Of a stretch of 64,000 nt of DNA, positions 14,597-27,299 are shown one piece after another (position 1 is the stretch's first letter; each line of letters opens with the position of its first letter). The position numbers were made by a program, and so were the translations under genes. The stretch covers positions 32,596,402 to 32,660,401 of the forward strand of contig NC_088301.1 of assembly GCF_032854445.1 (NCBI RefSeq), in the 5' to 3' direction. The notes under the pieces were generated by a model. The model was not told the DNA's origin. It worked only from the letters and a program-made list of their open reading frames with translations, and searched no databases. The stretch is from Liolophura sinensis. Taxonomy: Eukaryota > Mollusca > Polyplacophora > Chitonida > Chitonidae.

Positions 14597-15109
14597 ATGC
14601 CATGATGCTTTTAATTAAGTTCACAAGACAATGGCTTTCAATAAAACTCACCTTTTGTTTCTGCGGGAGGCTCCTTGGATATTTGGCTGAGGTGCCTACC
14701 CTATTTTTTCTAACATTTAGATCACCTGGCCTGCTCATTTTAGCTAATATATATGTAATTCTAGCAGAAGTATTGAGTTTCTGTTTTCTCACACGGTTAG
14801 GGCATCTAATGAACATACTCATATCTTTACTTATCCAAAAGGCTGGTAAAGAAAAATATTCTACTTTCAACACTACTAATATCTGTCCCAAACTTTAGAG
14901 GAATTAGGGTATCGTACATGTATTTGAGGTCCTTATATAACAAACAATACATGAGCATAGCGTATAACTGAAGACTTACCCAGACTTGAAATTTGAACAT
15001 TCGAACAGTTTGCCATCATCATAGGGGAGTCATTCGCTAAATACATCCGTTCTAGTTTTCTGTTCATTTTGCAATCATTAGCAGAACTATACATTTACAC
15101 AATATACAT

Positions 15110-15374
15110 AATTTATTTATCTATTTATTTGATTAATGTTTTACGCCGTACTCAAGAATATTTCACTTATACGACGGCCGCCAGCATTATGGTGGGTGGA
15201 AACAGGGCAGAGCCCGGGGGAAACACACGACCATCCGCAGGTTGCTGGCAGACATTCCCACGTACGCTCGGAGAGGAAGCCAGCATGAGCTGGACTTGAA
15301 CTCACAGCGACCGCATTGGTGAGAGATTTCTGGGTCATTACGCTGCGCTAGCGCGCTAACCAAGGTGGCCCCCC
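15110..15374 (-). mobile_element. Family-1 SINE, near full length
   Basis: Reading the reverse complement: GGGGGGCCACCTTGGTTAGCGCGC head, GTGAGTTCAAGTCCAGCTCATGCTGG box B, body, GTGAAATATTCTTGAGTACGG, then the AAATAAAT tail. Similar ATATACATA strings on both sides are a possible target-site duplication. Confidence 0.85.
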
Positions 15375-15854
15375 ACTATATACATAAGACCTAATGTAAA
15401 TTTACTGCGCACTGTATGCTCACTGGCCCACATGTCTCATGAAAGTAATATATACATTTTTGTAAAGGAATATATCACGCTATATATCTACAAATAAAAA
15501 TAAGGTCACAAAATAAATTTCTTCAAAACCGAAGCCTCTCAGTGCAGTTGACTGTCATTATGTGTTATTTTTCGCAGACCGTCTATGCAATAGGTGGTAA
15601 ATATCGTCAATAAATGTGAAACTTTACAGCAGACTTTGGGTTAAAATTAGTTCCACATGAACGTCGTTTTCCGATGCCAGAGTTTTCCCTTCACATTGGA
15701 ATACCCGGAGTTGGTAGGCTGACGGTGTAAATGTAAGTCTAAATCGTCGGGTTTTTTTCGTGCATACAGCCCCTGGAATTTTGCGGTCAATCAAAAAGAT
15801 GGTGCTGATCTGATCAAAGCAGTCAGTTATGAGAAATGTTTCTTCCTCTTCCTT

Positions 15855-16395
15855 AAAGTGGTTGGTTGACTCATAAAAATCGTTTGGTATGGTTGATTAA
15901 TTAATAAAGATGTTTGCTCTGTGTCTTTCTACAAGTGGTTGGTTGACTCATTAAAGTCGTTTGGTGTGGTTGATTCATTGACAAAGATATGTGCTCAGTC
16001 TCATTCTATAAGTGGTTGGTTGACTCATCAAAATCGTTTAGTATGGGTGATTGGATGACAAAGATATTTGCTCTGTATTTTTCTAGAAGTGATTGGTTTA
16101 TTCATCAAAATCACTTGGCATTGGAGATTGACTAAGAAAGATGTTTGCTCAGCCTCTTTCTAGAAGTGGTTAGTTGACTCATCAAAATCGTTTGGTATGG
16201 GTGATTGGCTGACAAAGATGTTTGCTCAGCCCCTTTCTAGAAGTGATTGGTTGACTCATCAAAATCGTTTGGTTTAGGAGGTCGACTGACAAAGATGTTT
16301 GCTAAGCCCCTTTCGAGAATTGGTTGACTCACTCCTCAAAATCTTTTGGTATGCATGATTAATTAACAAAGATGTTTGCTCAACCCCTTGTGGTT
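15855..16395 (+). repeat. About 77-bp tandem array carrying AP-1 consensus sites
   Basis: About seven degenerate copies of a unit beginning AGTGGTTGGTTGACTCATCA and containing AAATCGTTTGGTATGG and ACAAAGATGTTTGCTC. Six copies keep a perfect TGACTCA (15867, 15954, 16021, 16175, 16252, 16325). The array lies 200-740 bp beyond the 3' end of the actin B coding region. Confidence 0.85.
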
Positions 16396-16594
16396 GCTTG
16401 ACATATAGAGCATGAAACCTGGGCGATGTTATCTGAAGACCTCAGAACGTAAGCACTTTGGTGTCCTGTTTAATGATTAAATATTGAAACAATTATAATG
16501 TCAGACCTATACAACAAGCTTTAACCAACTGTATATAAGCAATGGGTTGAATCCCAACAGTTCAATACGATTCGAACAAGAGGATTGTGAACAT

Positions 16595-19500
16595 TTAATA
16601 GCACATCCTGTGGACAATGCTAGGACCAATTTCATCGTAAGTGTCTTTCCTGACGCACATCTGCATGAAAGTTGGCATAGAAGCAAGCATGGATCCACCG
16701 TACCAGGCGGAACATCTCCTTTCGAGCGGGGTGTTTATTTTGACGCGCATGCCTGTCGGAGCCAAAGAGGTGATTTCTTTCTCCAACCGATCAGCAATAC
16801 CGGGAAACGTCGTTGTGCCACCAGACAAGACCACATTAGCGAACAATCTTTTACGCAAGTCCACGTCGCATTTCATGATGGAATTGTAGGTGGTTTCATG
16901 AATGCCGGCCGTCTCCATACCGAGGAAGGATGGCTGGAATAGGGCTTCTGGACACCGGAACCTCTCGTTGCCAATGGTGATGACTTGACCGTCGGGAAGT
17001 TTGTAACTCTTCTCCAAAGATGACGAGCTAGAAGCCGTGGCCATTTCCTGTTTGAAATCCAAAGCTACGTAGCAGAGCTTTTCCTTGATGTCCCTGATTA
17101 TGTTTCTTTCTTCGGCTGACGAAAGAATAAAACCGCGGTCAGTGAGGAATTTTCGAATAAATCCGTTCAGTTCCCTACCAGCAAGATCAATGTGCGTAAT
17201 ACCATAGGGGAGAGCGTGTCCTTCGTAAATAGGGACGGCGTGGGTGGTACCGTCTCCTGAGTCCAGCACGATACCTGTTGTACGTCCAGAAGCATACAAC
17301 GACAAAACGGCCCCCGTGACAATGTATGTAGCCGGGGTGCCAAACCTCTCAAACATGATTTGCATCATCTTTTCTCTGTTGGCCTTAGGATTTCTGGGTG
17401 GCTCTGTGAGAAGGACCGGGTGCTTTTCAGGGGTAGCGTGCAGCTCTTTAGTGAAGATGTGCTGCCAGATCTTCTCTATATCGTCCCAGTTGGATATGTA
17501 ACTATGTTCAATCGGGAATTTCAAAGCAAGAGCACTTGCTTTACTTATGGCCTCATCCCCAACATAGACGCTCTTTTGCCCCTACAACACACAACGTGAA
17601 ACGAACATTACGTTCAGAGAAAAGCACATTTGCAGCATTTGCACACTCCATACTTATTATTATTGCGCAATATATATATACAAATGAAACCACCGCATTT
17701 GGTAAAGAAAATGTATCTGGCAAACCTCCTGACTTACAGCTGCAGTAGAACTAGCCGGAGCTACAATTCCAAAACGCAACATTTGGTCAAGATCAGCATT
17801 CTTACTCAGCGAGACATATAAGTTTTAGTGCGCTTAGAGAGCCAGAGAAGTCTACGATAACGGCCCGTCACAAAGCTGTCACAACGCTACGTGCCCGCTT
17901 TGAGAGTAGAACAAGAGCAACGACATCACTGCCATACCCATGTACTATGTATTGCATGAACTGTGCTTGTGTGTAACATGGACGCTCCGACTTGGACCAA
18001 ACAGAATTTCATAAAATTCCGAATAAAACTAGAATTGTAAAACAGGAGAGGCCTTAGTGCTATATACATAAATTGACTGTTTTTCATGCCTCTGTTGTAT
18101 CGTGTCGGCCATGTTGTTGGCGCAATGTTCACATGATGTGCACTAGACTCCTCTCCGTGCATCAGAACTGTTTATATAGGTCATGATGCTATTCCACTGT
18201 TATTTGTTCTGGTATTAACTACTGTTAATTAGCTAATTTTGGTAGCTTTAATGATCTGTGTAAAGCAATCCTTACGGGATTACTTTTTCGGTGAGTAGGA
18301 GTCAAAGTACTGCACTGGTTGACCTCAAAGTTATTCTAGGCGCGATATTCGATCCCTACTGCCTATTTTGAGTGAGTTTGTAGAAATTATTACTTAAAGT
18401 ACTGTAATGAAATATGGATTCTGATTCTACAGTCTTTGAAGATTATAGGCCTAGATTTATTTATTTATTTGATTGGTGTTTTACGCCGTACTCAAGAATA
18501 TTTCCATTATACGACGGCGGCCAGCATTATGGTGGGTGGAAACCTGGCAGAGCCCGGGGGAAACCCACGACCATCCGCAGGTTGCTGGCAGACCTTCCCA
18601 CTTACGGCCGGAGAGGACGCCAGCATGAGCTGGACTTGAACTCACAGCGACCGCATTGGTAAGAGGCTTCTGGGTCATTACGCTGCGCTAGCGCGCTAAC
18701 CGACTGAGCCACGGAGGCCCCTGCCTAGATTATGTGGTTTGGAAACTTGCTCCATTCCAGTTTAATAGTGATCACACTGTTTTGGTGTGATCTCCACTTG
18801 GTCGTTACGAATCACCGCCATGTTTGGCTACTCGTTAGTTGATTGCGTCATTTGCACCTAAATGAACCCAGTTATGCTCATTGCACACTCTCTACATGAA
18901 ACTGTTTGCTGATATTGAAACCTACTAGTAAACACTACTAAATTAAGTGGTTTTAAAATTTAAACATAATTTAATTAGCTTTACCGAGCCGTTTTAGCAG
19001 AAATTTAGCGTTGGTTGGTCATATGACCTAAGGGTGTAAATTGAGGTTTCCTCGGTGTATTTCGCGGATGTCAGTCTGACCTCAGATGTGTTCGGATATA
19101 CCTCTACCCATAAGGTGTGCATCTCGAGGTTTTCCTATATTAAATAGCATCTTTAATATAGAGAATTATATGGAATAAAGAATTATATTTGATTACTACA
19201 CATACATAGAAGGCCAATGTGTAGCTTTAGCCTAGACTATAGCATGCTGAATACTATGGGGTATTATGACTATGCTGTACGAGTGTTTGCCTGGCCTGTT
19301 AACATCACCACACTTGCAGTTATACCATTGATTTGTATGTGGTCATGATATAACTATTTACTATCTATGTTTATTGCTGTCTTTCTTTGGGCTCAGTTTG
19401 GCCTTGAATAAATCCTGTTGTCGTTTTAACTGAGAAAAAGTCTTGTACAAAATTTGATAGCAGGCTTAGTGGCACGTAGTGATTTAAAGCGCTGAAGCAA

Positions 19501-20651
19501 GTATGCCACGATATGGCTGAAGCACTGCCAATAAGGCGTCAAACGCTAATCATAAAATCATCATATTCAGGGATAACGCTAGCTACGTGTATATCAGTAA
19601 AATGATCTACAATGATGACACACATAGCACGCGCGATACGCCCCTTTCTGTCTGTTTCCACCTAGACCGTGTGTTTTTGATATAATATAATCGCATGCCG
19701 AATTAGTTAAAGTGTCAGGTGGCCTATCTTTCTACAATCTTATTAAGAAAGCACACCACAGTTGTGAACTAATTTCTTCTTCTGTGACTTGGTAAAAAAA
19801 AAGGATACAGAATCGACAAATTAAAGGTTATGTGTGGTGAAGGTGAAAAGTCATGCCCAAAATTCTTCTAAGTTTTACAGTTTGGAAACTTACATTGTAC
19901 TCTAAGCAGATGATAACACAACTCAAAATTAATAAAAATTACACAGGTATTTCATTAAAACTCATCAGAATCATTGCATAGGGCATACTATTGCTTATGT
20001 TCAGAACTCGTTGATATCTCTCTTGCTGTACAAGTACTTGTTGGTTTATTTTACAGTTGTACGGTCTTAGTGACAAGAACCGGTCGGAAGCCTCTGTGGC
20101 CTCGGGAGTTAGCACGCCAGCGCGGCGTAATGACCCAGGAGCCTCTCACTAATGCGGTCGCTATGAGCTCAAGATCAGTTCATGCTGGCTTCCTCTCTGG
20201 CCGCACGTGGGAAGATCTGTCAACAACCTGTCAACAACGGATGGTCGTGGGTTTCCCCGGGCTCTGTCTGATTTCCTCCCACCATAAAACTGGCCGCTGT
20301 CGTATAAGTGAAATATTCTAGAGTATGGCGTAAAACAATAAATAAATCAAATAAATAAATAAAAATCAAATAATAAACTTGTCGACGACGCTCGTGTGAC
20401 CGTTTATGCTGGCTAGAACGGTCCATGAAAGAAATTTACAGGAAGCTAATCTCCAGGCGGTTACGGTACTTTGATAAATAAACCACGTCTGGTTTATGAG
20501 CTGTGTTGAGTCGTGCATATATTACCTGTCCCCTGGGCCTTCCCACTATAGACGGAATCACTGCCCGTGGGGGGTCATCTCCAGCAAATCCAGCCTTAGT
20601 CGTTCCAGATCCACTGTCAATGACGATCGCTTGTAACACATCATCGGCCAT
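16595..20651 (-). CDS. Actin B, divergent actin with shortened D-loop and altered active site
   Basis: Exon 1 is 20651-20526 (42 codons, [21 protein letters not shown] ... VGRPRGQ, donor gtaata) and exon 2 is 17581-16595 ([11 protein letters not shown] ... IVHRMCY, stop). Both are phase 0, giving 370 residues against 376 expected. The six missing residues are GVMVGM-equivalents 42-47 of the D-loop. Nucleotide-binding loops (DSGSG, DSGDG) remain. The catalytic Gln137 position is Gly (VTGAV) and the His161 position is Tyr (LPYGI). The C-terminus is MCY rather than KCF. The frame is open throughout, so it looks maintained. It could be a specialised non-hydrolysing actin, a slowly decaying copy, or a gene with an unrecognised 18-nt microexon in the 2.9-kb intron. 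It is convergent with actin A. A weak ATTAAA signal lies at 16469-16474 on the minus strand. Confidence 0.9.
18455..18721 (-). mobile_element. Family-1 SINE, full length
   Basis: The reverse complement begins GGGGCCTCCGTGGCTCAGTCGGTTAGCGCGC (box A), then box B GTGAGTTCAAGTCCAGC, body, GTATAATGGAAATATTCTTGAGTACGG and an (AAAT)n tail. GCCTAGATT is present on both flanks (near 18449 and 18723), a probable target-site duplication. Confidence 0.88.
20088..20366 (+). mobile_element. Family-1 SINE, full length but diverged
   Basis: GCCTCTGTGGCCTCGGGAGTTAGCACGCC head, GCGTAATGACCCAGGAGCCTCTCAC, body, AAGTGAAATATTCTAGAGTA and an AAATAAAT tail. It lies in the actin B intron, 160 bp from the exon 1 donor, in opposite orientation to the gene. 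Confidence 0.85.
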
Positions 20652-20690
20652 GGCGAACTATTGAAAAACCCTCCAATCAAAATCTGAAAA
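20652..20690 (-). promoter_or_regulatory. Leader-intron acceptor upstream of actin B start
   Basis: On the minus strand ttttattttcag (AG at 20685-20684) precedes 32 leader bases and the ATG at 20651. This is a good 3' splice site and suggests a non-coding first exon further upstream, which is common in actin genes. Confidence 0.6.
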
Positions 20691-21146
20691 TAAAAATGTT
20701 GAAGTTTTTTCACGTCATCAAAATGGTGTCAGACGTCCTGTAAGACATAGGCCCTGTATCTGTAAACCTGAGTCTATACTGCACTTCAGATGCTTAGCTG
20801 ATCAATAATAAACTAGGCCTGTGCTTGGAAAATATCGTGTAACTACCTATATATGACCTCATATATCTTTGGAGCCTATGTACACATTTGGCTGCAAAGC
20901 TAAAGTTCATTATTAAATCTAATGTTTCTTTTTGAAATGTATAATGCCGGAGCATTCGTCGTACTGTTTAAGAACTAAGGGAATCTTCACTTCTATAATC
21001 TTCACTGACCAGCCCAAACAGCACAGATCATCAGATGTTAAGCCGGTAACGTACGTATGTGCAGACTGAAAAAGTTGCTCGGTCTAACATAAAAACATGT
21101 GCCTATATACTTGATGTTACATCGATTCTAAGTACATAAAGCGACC

Positions 21147-21258
21147 TATATATTTCAGTTCAGTGCAGATATGGAAAACGTGATACCGGTAGGCCTACGG
21201 GGTATGTGCTTATTAAGACCGATAACTGCATGCAAATAGCTTACACCTCCATATATGG
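21147..21258 (-). promoter_or_regulatory. Candidate actin B promoter: CArG box and TATA-like box
   Basis: A perfect palindromic CArG box CCATATATGG (21249-21258) lies about 100 bp upstream of TATATA (21147-21152) on the minus strand, about 500-600 bp before the actin B ATG. With the leader acceptor at 20684 this would place a non-coding exon near 21120. No donor was chosen, so the model is tentative. Confidence 0.42.
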
Positions 21259-22029
21259 TCAGGATAATCCCCCGACAGTCGTCAACCAAAGTACAATTGC
21301 CTCTTTTCTATAGCCTGTACATTTTTCATTTCTTCACTATAACATATCGTCGTTGAATCATAAGACCATATACAGAAATATTATAGATATATATATATAG
21401 CAATGACTGTTCCCGTGCGTCGATCAGCTCTCCATGATATACAGCGTGTTGGGCGTATATATGAAATTATCTATTCAACTGAAAGGGCGAACAGATACAT
21501 GGACATACGCGTATTCCTGGCCATAATATTGTCAACAGTTTATGCCAGAAAAATAATGCAGAATTATTTATACTTATGTTATATGTAACATAGAGCATGA
21601 TGGCCTATACAAGCACTACATATATTACCTGTGAACAACACGCAGCCTGTAACTAATACAGTGTATTGGGTATAGTATAAGCCTACGAGATCTGGAAAAA
21701 TGGGCCAACGTCTGTGGTTGACTCATGTCTGTTCACCGGGATGTCTGTATTGATAATACAGGTAGACGCAGGCATAATGCGTGTGTATATATAGGCCTAG
21801 CCTACATGCCAAGCGTACTACAAACAACGTACGGTACACAAGCAGACCGACTATGGCTATTTTAAGTATAAGCATAAATACTTATGTATCGTCATAAATA
21901 CTTGTACGCGTATAGTACGTATAGTAGGCTTATACACCTGAATAACGCTGTCGATAACTATTTGAATCGTTCAATCGGTAGAGCTTAAAGCACCATGAAG
22001 CAGAACGAACGAAAGAATGATTATGATAG

Positions 22030-22140
22030 TGCCCTAGCGGAAGGCAAGCCAGCGCGGCGCAATGTCCCAGAAACCTCTCAGCAATGCAGGCGCTGTGAGT
22101 TCGCTGTGAAGTCCAGCTTGTGCTGGCTTCAGCTTGAACT
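22030..22140 (+). mobile_element. Family-1 SINE head fragment
   Basis: Contains CCAGCGCGGCGCAATGTCCCAGAAACCTCTCAGCAATGC and a broken box B with an 11-bp insertion (GAGTTCGCTGTGAAGTCCAGC). No tail is present. Confidence 0.65.
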
Positions 22141-22216
22141 CATGGTCCAACTTCCAAAATCAGGGTCTTAGTGACAGAACAACATGTAGGTTAGTCACCT
22201 TTTACCACCTATTCTC

Positions 22217-22217
<1 letters not shown>

Positions 22218-22266
<49 letters not shown>

Positions 22267-22290
22267 CATATACATATACATACATATATC
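22218..22290 (+). repeat. (TA)n microsatellite
   Basis: Uninterrupted TA dinucleotides to about 22255, decaying into TATG/TACATA repeats. Confidence 0.9.
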
Positions 22291-25219
22291 ACTCATCGAT
22301 CTGAGAGATGACCTTATTCCTGATGCCAGGTTTGGTTAGTTCGGGTTTTTATTGATCATAAATCCATGATACTAGCTTGGTTATAGATTGCTTAATTGAT
22401 TAGTTTTATTCGCATGTTGATTTCTTGATTGATTGACAATATAACTCTTGTGATTTACTCTTGTGATGTAATTCCTGTGATTTACACATACATTTTTATA
22501 TACAGATATTACTTAATTCTCAACTTAACATCTTTATGTTTGAATTTCAGATTATAGAATACATCCAAACAGATTTCAAGGTTTACTTTAAATGGTTGTA
22601 GTGCTATATAGCTAGGTCTATATAATGTTTACCGTCACTAACACATATTCTTATTTCATTACTATGGCTCAGTCAATCACCATTAATTTAGAATATATGG
22701 TGATAGTAATTTATCTGACAAAGAAACTTCTAATGGTCGAAATTGCACTGTTGTGTTGAAGACTATATCCTTTTAAATCTTATTTCCCTGCATTCATTAT
22801 TGGCTTTTCAATGGTTGTGTTTCACTGCGATAAGCCTTGCATGTTTCCCTTTCCAATCTAATATCACAAACATTGACGTATTAATAATGGTTCATAGTTT
22901 TTAGAGCTTTTTTATTGTCATGGGACAAGTTAGTTTGGCATGTATGTGTCACGAGGCTGCTGTAAATGCGTTCATGACAACAAGCCAACCATCACTTGAG
23001 ATATGCGGTAATTGCTTTTCCAAGCATAAAATAAACCATAATTCACAAGTTAAATTATGAAAAAAGAGCATAATTTATGAGGCCGATTCTTTAGAGAAGT
23101 AGTTTACCTCAAATATGTGGTATATTTGCACAGGGTATATGATGGGGTATAGCCGTCTGCAATCTTTGTATTTTTGGCCTTTGTCCTGGAGATTATATGG
23201 TAGCAACGTGCAAGCACATACATCAATGACTAAACCATATCTAAGCCTTCGCAAGGCTACTGAGAATTTTATTTGCTCATCAATAATATATTGCAATTCA
23301 AGATTTATCTATAGGCACAATACAATTACCTAAAGACGGTGGTTGCACTCTTATGCAAACACAGTCTTCAGGTACAACCCTTTTCATTTATATAATATAA
23401 TACAAGAAGAGAGAGGATCAGATATAAGTGCAGGCCTTTTCTCTTTTTGGCGCATGTTTACATCATGTTGCTCTCCTCTGACAAACATATTTATATCTGT
23501 TATACAGATTCGTCCCAGAATGCCTTTAAATCAGTTTATAGTTTCAAAGCTTTTTCATCAGTATTCAAGTACAACATTCAAGGTTGCATATAATAGAACC
23601 AGTATCATGCGCAATCGAGATCTGGGCCCAAGCCAGATTGACTATTGTTCTCGTGTTAAATTTCAGCACATAACCCACAAATCACCATCGCAAAGACATG
23701 GACGAATGTAACCTAGACGACACAACCGGCAGTAATGGCCTGGATATGTTCCTCACCGCCATTGCAATGATTCAAAGGACGTTCAAATCGGGGCTTTCAG
23801 AGCGCTCAAGACTTCCGCCTCAAAGATTCCTTTCGCAATAGTAAATTCATATTATGTAGCAGCTTCGATACTTTAGATGTTCTCTACCCTGATCCACACT
23901 CATTTGCATTTTTAGCACATGTTTTCTTCTGAGCCTTTTCAGCTGTTCGTACAGTTCATTCTCAGCGTTGCTCGTTAAATCTCATGTTCACGTTCAAACA
24001 TATTCTCCTTGGGTGTGTTTTATCGAAGTCGGAAGGACAGATTGATATTCTGTTAACAGCCATTGTACAGCCTGTGTGCTGGTACATGCATGTCGCTTGA
24101 TACTCATAAGGAGATGTACTCATTGTCCATTCATATTCGCCCTATAAAGGTTGTTGTCCGACAAGGTAGCCAATACAAACATTGGCAGATTAAAAGGTGC
24201 AAGAGCCTCCGTGGCGGAGGGGGTTAGCACGCCAGCACGGTGCATTATAGGCTTTGCGAATTTTCTCCCCAAGAAGTGCAGATCATGCAAAAATCCCAAT
24301 CTAGAACTGATGCTTCCTAGCTCTGACGTAGGAAGTTTGCCAATGTCTTCATTTATTTAAAGGATACCTGATAAAGGTCATATAAAACAAAGAGTATGGT
24401 TTTAAGGAAAATGAAGAATTATATAATTCCCCCCCCCCCCCCCACACACACACAAAATTAAATCCAACAGATTCATGTAACGTTTAAGTTGTTATTTCAT
24501 TAGTGTTTTACGCCGTACTCAATATTATTTCACTTATAATACGGCGGACACCTGGTTATCATCACCACCCACAAGTCACCGGATTTCCAGGAAGGATTAT
24601 GTGACAAGAACGGTAACAACCATCTGAAAAAATGAATGGTCAGGGCTAACCTTTTATAAACATATAAGCATGCGTAGTATGGAACAAGGCTAGAGGCTGA
24701 TTTTCACTAACTGTCGAAATCGATTTATTTTTTATAATTATTTTTTGTTAATTGTTGTTTAACGTCGTGCTCTAAAAATTGTGCACGTATATGACGCCAG
24801 TCCCGTTTATGGGTGGAGGAAAGGCCTACACATCGCTAGGCTATTCGACGTGTATACTTCTACATAAATTTCAAGACGCAGTCGAGGCGACCAGAGCTGG
24901 ATTCGAACACGCGGCCATATTGTTCAAGGGCCTGATAGTCGCGTTTGAGCCAGCGATGATTCCAGCTCTTATAGCCTTCATGAATAAGATACAAAGGAAA
25001 AGTACCACCAGTAGGGCCCCATAGATACTAGATAAAAATAGTAGAAGTACAGTCTTCCAGGAGTTTCTGACTGTGCTTGGTATAGAATATATTCGTATCA
25101 TACATTCTATGTTCTCACATGCGGTAAGATACATATATACCAAAACTAATTCTGACTTCACGTCAGTATACAGGGGGTCCGACCTGACTTAACCCCATGA
25201 TACATGAGTTCAATCTGAC

Positions 25220-25790
25220 TTAACTTCGTACCTCAATATACAAGTCCAAACTGACTTGCAAATGGTTCAAAGCATCAAATTCAGTGTAAACGAGTACAAA
25301 CTATATGAAACTCAACGTGAACGAGTACAAACTAGATGAAGCTCAGTGTGAAACAAGCCCAAACTAACCGAAGCTCAGTGTGAACAAGTACAAACTAACT
25401 GAAAATTAGTGTGAACGAGGACAAAATAACTGAAACTCATCGTGAACGAGTACAAACTGAAACTCAGTGTAAACGAGTACAAACTAACTGGGAGCTCAGT
25501 GTGAAACAAGCTCAAACTAAGTTAAACTCACCGTGAACAAGTACAAACAACTGAAGCTACATGTGACCGAGTACAAGCTAAAGTTCAATGTAAAACAATT
25601 CAAACTGACTGAAACTCAGCGTGAATGGATAGAAACTGACTGAAGCTCAATGTAAAAAACAGCTCAAACTATAACCCAAGCAAGTTCAAAGCATCAAACT
25701 CAATGTGAACGGGTACAAACTAATTAATGATACTAACTAATTAATGAGTTCAAACTGACAAACTCAATGTTAACAGATGCAACTCAGGAT
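25220..25790 (+). repeat. Degenerate tandem repeat of about 30-33 bp
   Basis: Roughly 17 diverged units of the form GTGAACGAGTACAAACTAACTGAAACTCA. Unit length drifts and AACTGA/GCTCA blocks are shuffled. No coding capacity is maintained. Confidence 0.8.
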
Positions 25791-25913
25791 GAAACTCAAA
25801 GCGCCTATGTCCAATTAAGCTATTAGCGTCCGACAAACTTTTACTTAACATGCGTGTGTCTAAACGCCACTGGACAATAAAACCATGCACACTTCTGTGA
25901 CAGGGTGACGCAT

Positions 25914-25916
<3 letters not shown>

Positions 25917-25998
<82 letters not shown>
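25917..25998 (+). repeat. Compound (CA)n-(TA)n microsatellite
   Basis: About 21 CA units run directly into about 20 TA units. The same compound order recurs at 28606-28650. Confidence 0.95.
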
Positions 25999-26002
<4 letters not shown>

Positions 26003-27299
26003 AGTTCAGACCGCAATTCTATATTTCTACACGGCCATTTTTGTTAACTAAACGCGAATTTTCAAGTCACACTAATTCCATCTAGATGGACTAGGCGTAC
26101 TTTTACTCCTGTTCAAACCTAAAAATGTCCCCTTTTATTGTACACTCTTTCTCTTATATAACGTCGTTTTGGGTTATGATAAATTAACACAATGACACAT
26201 GTTTCCAAATCAAGGTTTGTTTTTTTTGACCGCTATACTCCAGTGTGATTTCTAAATGAACAACAAACATACTCGAGCACTTTACCTTACTCACACACGA
26301 GTTTTCTCTCTCTCAACAGCGCAGACAGTCGCTCTGTAGCTCATGCTAGGCTGAAACACTTTTAACGTAGTGCTCAGTGTCTCAGCCCATTCTACACTAG
26401 AAATGTACCTACTGCCTCCGTTGAGATTACACCCCTAATACAGGTGGCCGCCATGCTTTTTACAACAGCGACGTCGAAAGCGAGGCTCGCTCATTATGTC
26501 ACCTAATCTGAGATGACTACTTTGGCCTCATGTAAACAACTGCACGTGATGGCGAGCCTACTGAAGTGTTGAGTAGAGCACTATTTATTGGCGTGCGTGG
26601 GTATGATTATCATCTCCGTCCGTGCTCAAGCTGAACCGTAGCGATTTAAATAGGCCTATATTTACAAACTTACCGCTTGATTTTGCATAACAGAATTCAG
26701 AGGGGATACAACATTTGTTATGGTGGGTTCTTCCCTGTGAGGCATGAGCTGATATATAAGATTTTTACCATACCCAGCCGATTAGATGCAGTCACATCTT
26801 TTTTCTCATATGCCGCACGATACGTGAGTAAATAGTTCATTTCTATTTTGAATGTTTTTAATTAACTCTGATATAGGTAAGTGCCTTATTTTTTACCATT
26901 GGTACACATTTAGGCTCAAGAAATCCGAAAATACTCATTAAATATCTGATACTCCTCTATCAATAATCCTCCCCAAATTTGGGGGGGAGGGGGGGGAATC
27001 ACTGCCCTGATGGCGCACATCTATCACAAGCCTTGTCTCGGTACCGTAGGATCACATAGAAAGGCGCGTGATCTCCAATGTGTCTTAGCCTGGCTTGAGA
27101 AACAGGGGAGGTAACAAAGGCACTGAACCATGGCTTGATCATAATTTCAACCAATAATACGGAAGGAAATAATTTTCTGCTGAACATGTTGTCAAAGACG
27201 CATTTAGAAGCTCAACATCCTTTTTATTATGTCTTATCTGCGTAACGGATAGGTATATGTTGGAAAAACTGCAACAGAAATAATGTCCAGTAATTTCAG

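Larger units (their letters stand above)
17582..20525 (-). other. Intron 1 of actin B
   Basis: A 2.9-kb phase-0 intron. It holds a minus-strand SINE (18455-18721) and a plus-strand SINE (20088-20366). I looked for an 18-nt exon encoding the missing D-loop residues and did not recognise one. The acceptor tract ttgtgtgttgtag sits exactly where the missing codons would be. Confidence 0.75.

Noticed and set aside
20459-20525. Actin B exon 1 read through its donor (71-codon frame)
   Set aside because: The sequence after ...GRPRGQ has no actin likeness, while gtaata is a good donor at the conserved actin intron position.
23343-23711. 122-codon plus-strand frame as a gene
   Set aside because: Starts and ends without splice or promoter context, with no recognisable domain. 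Its length is unusual for this AT-rich DNA, but that alone does not support a gene.
25750-26016. 88-codon minus-strand open frame
   Set aside because: Its middle is only the (CA)n-(TA)n microsatellite read as VCVCVC and YIYIYI.
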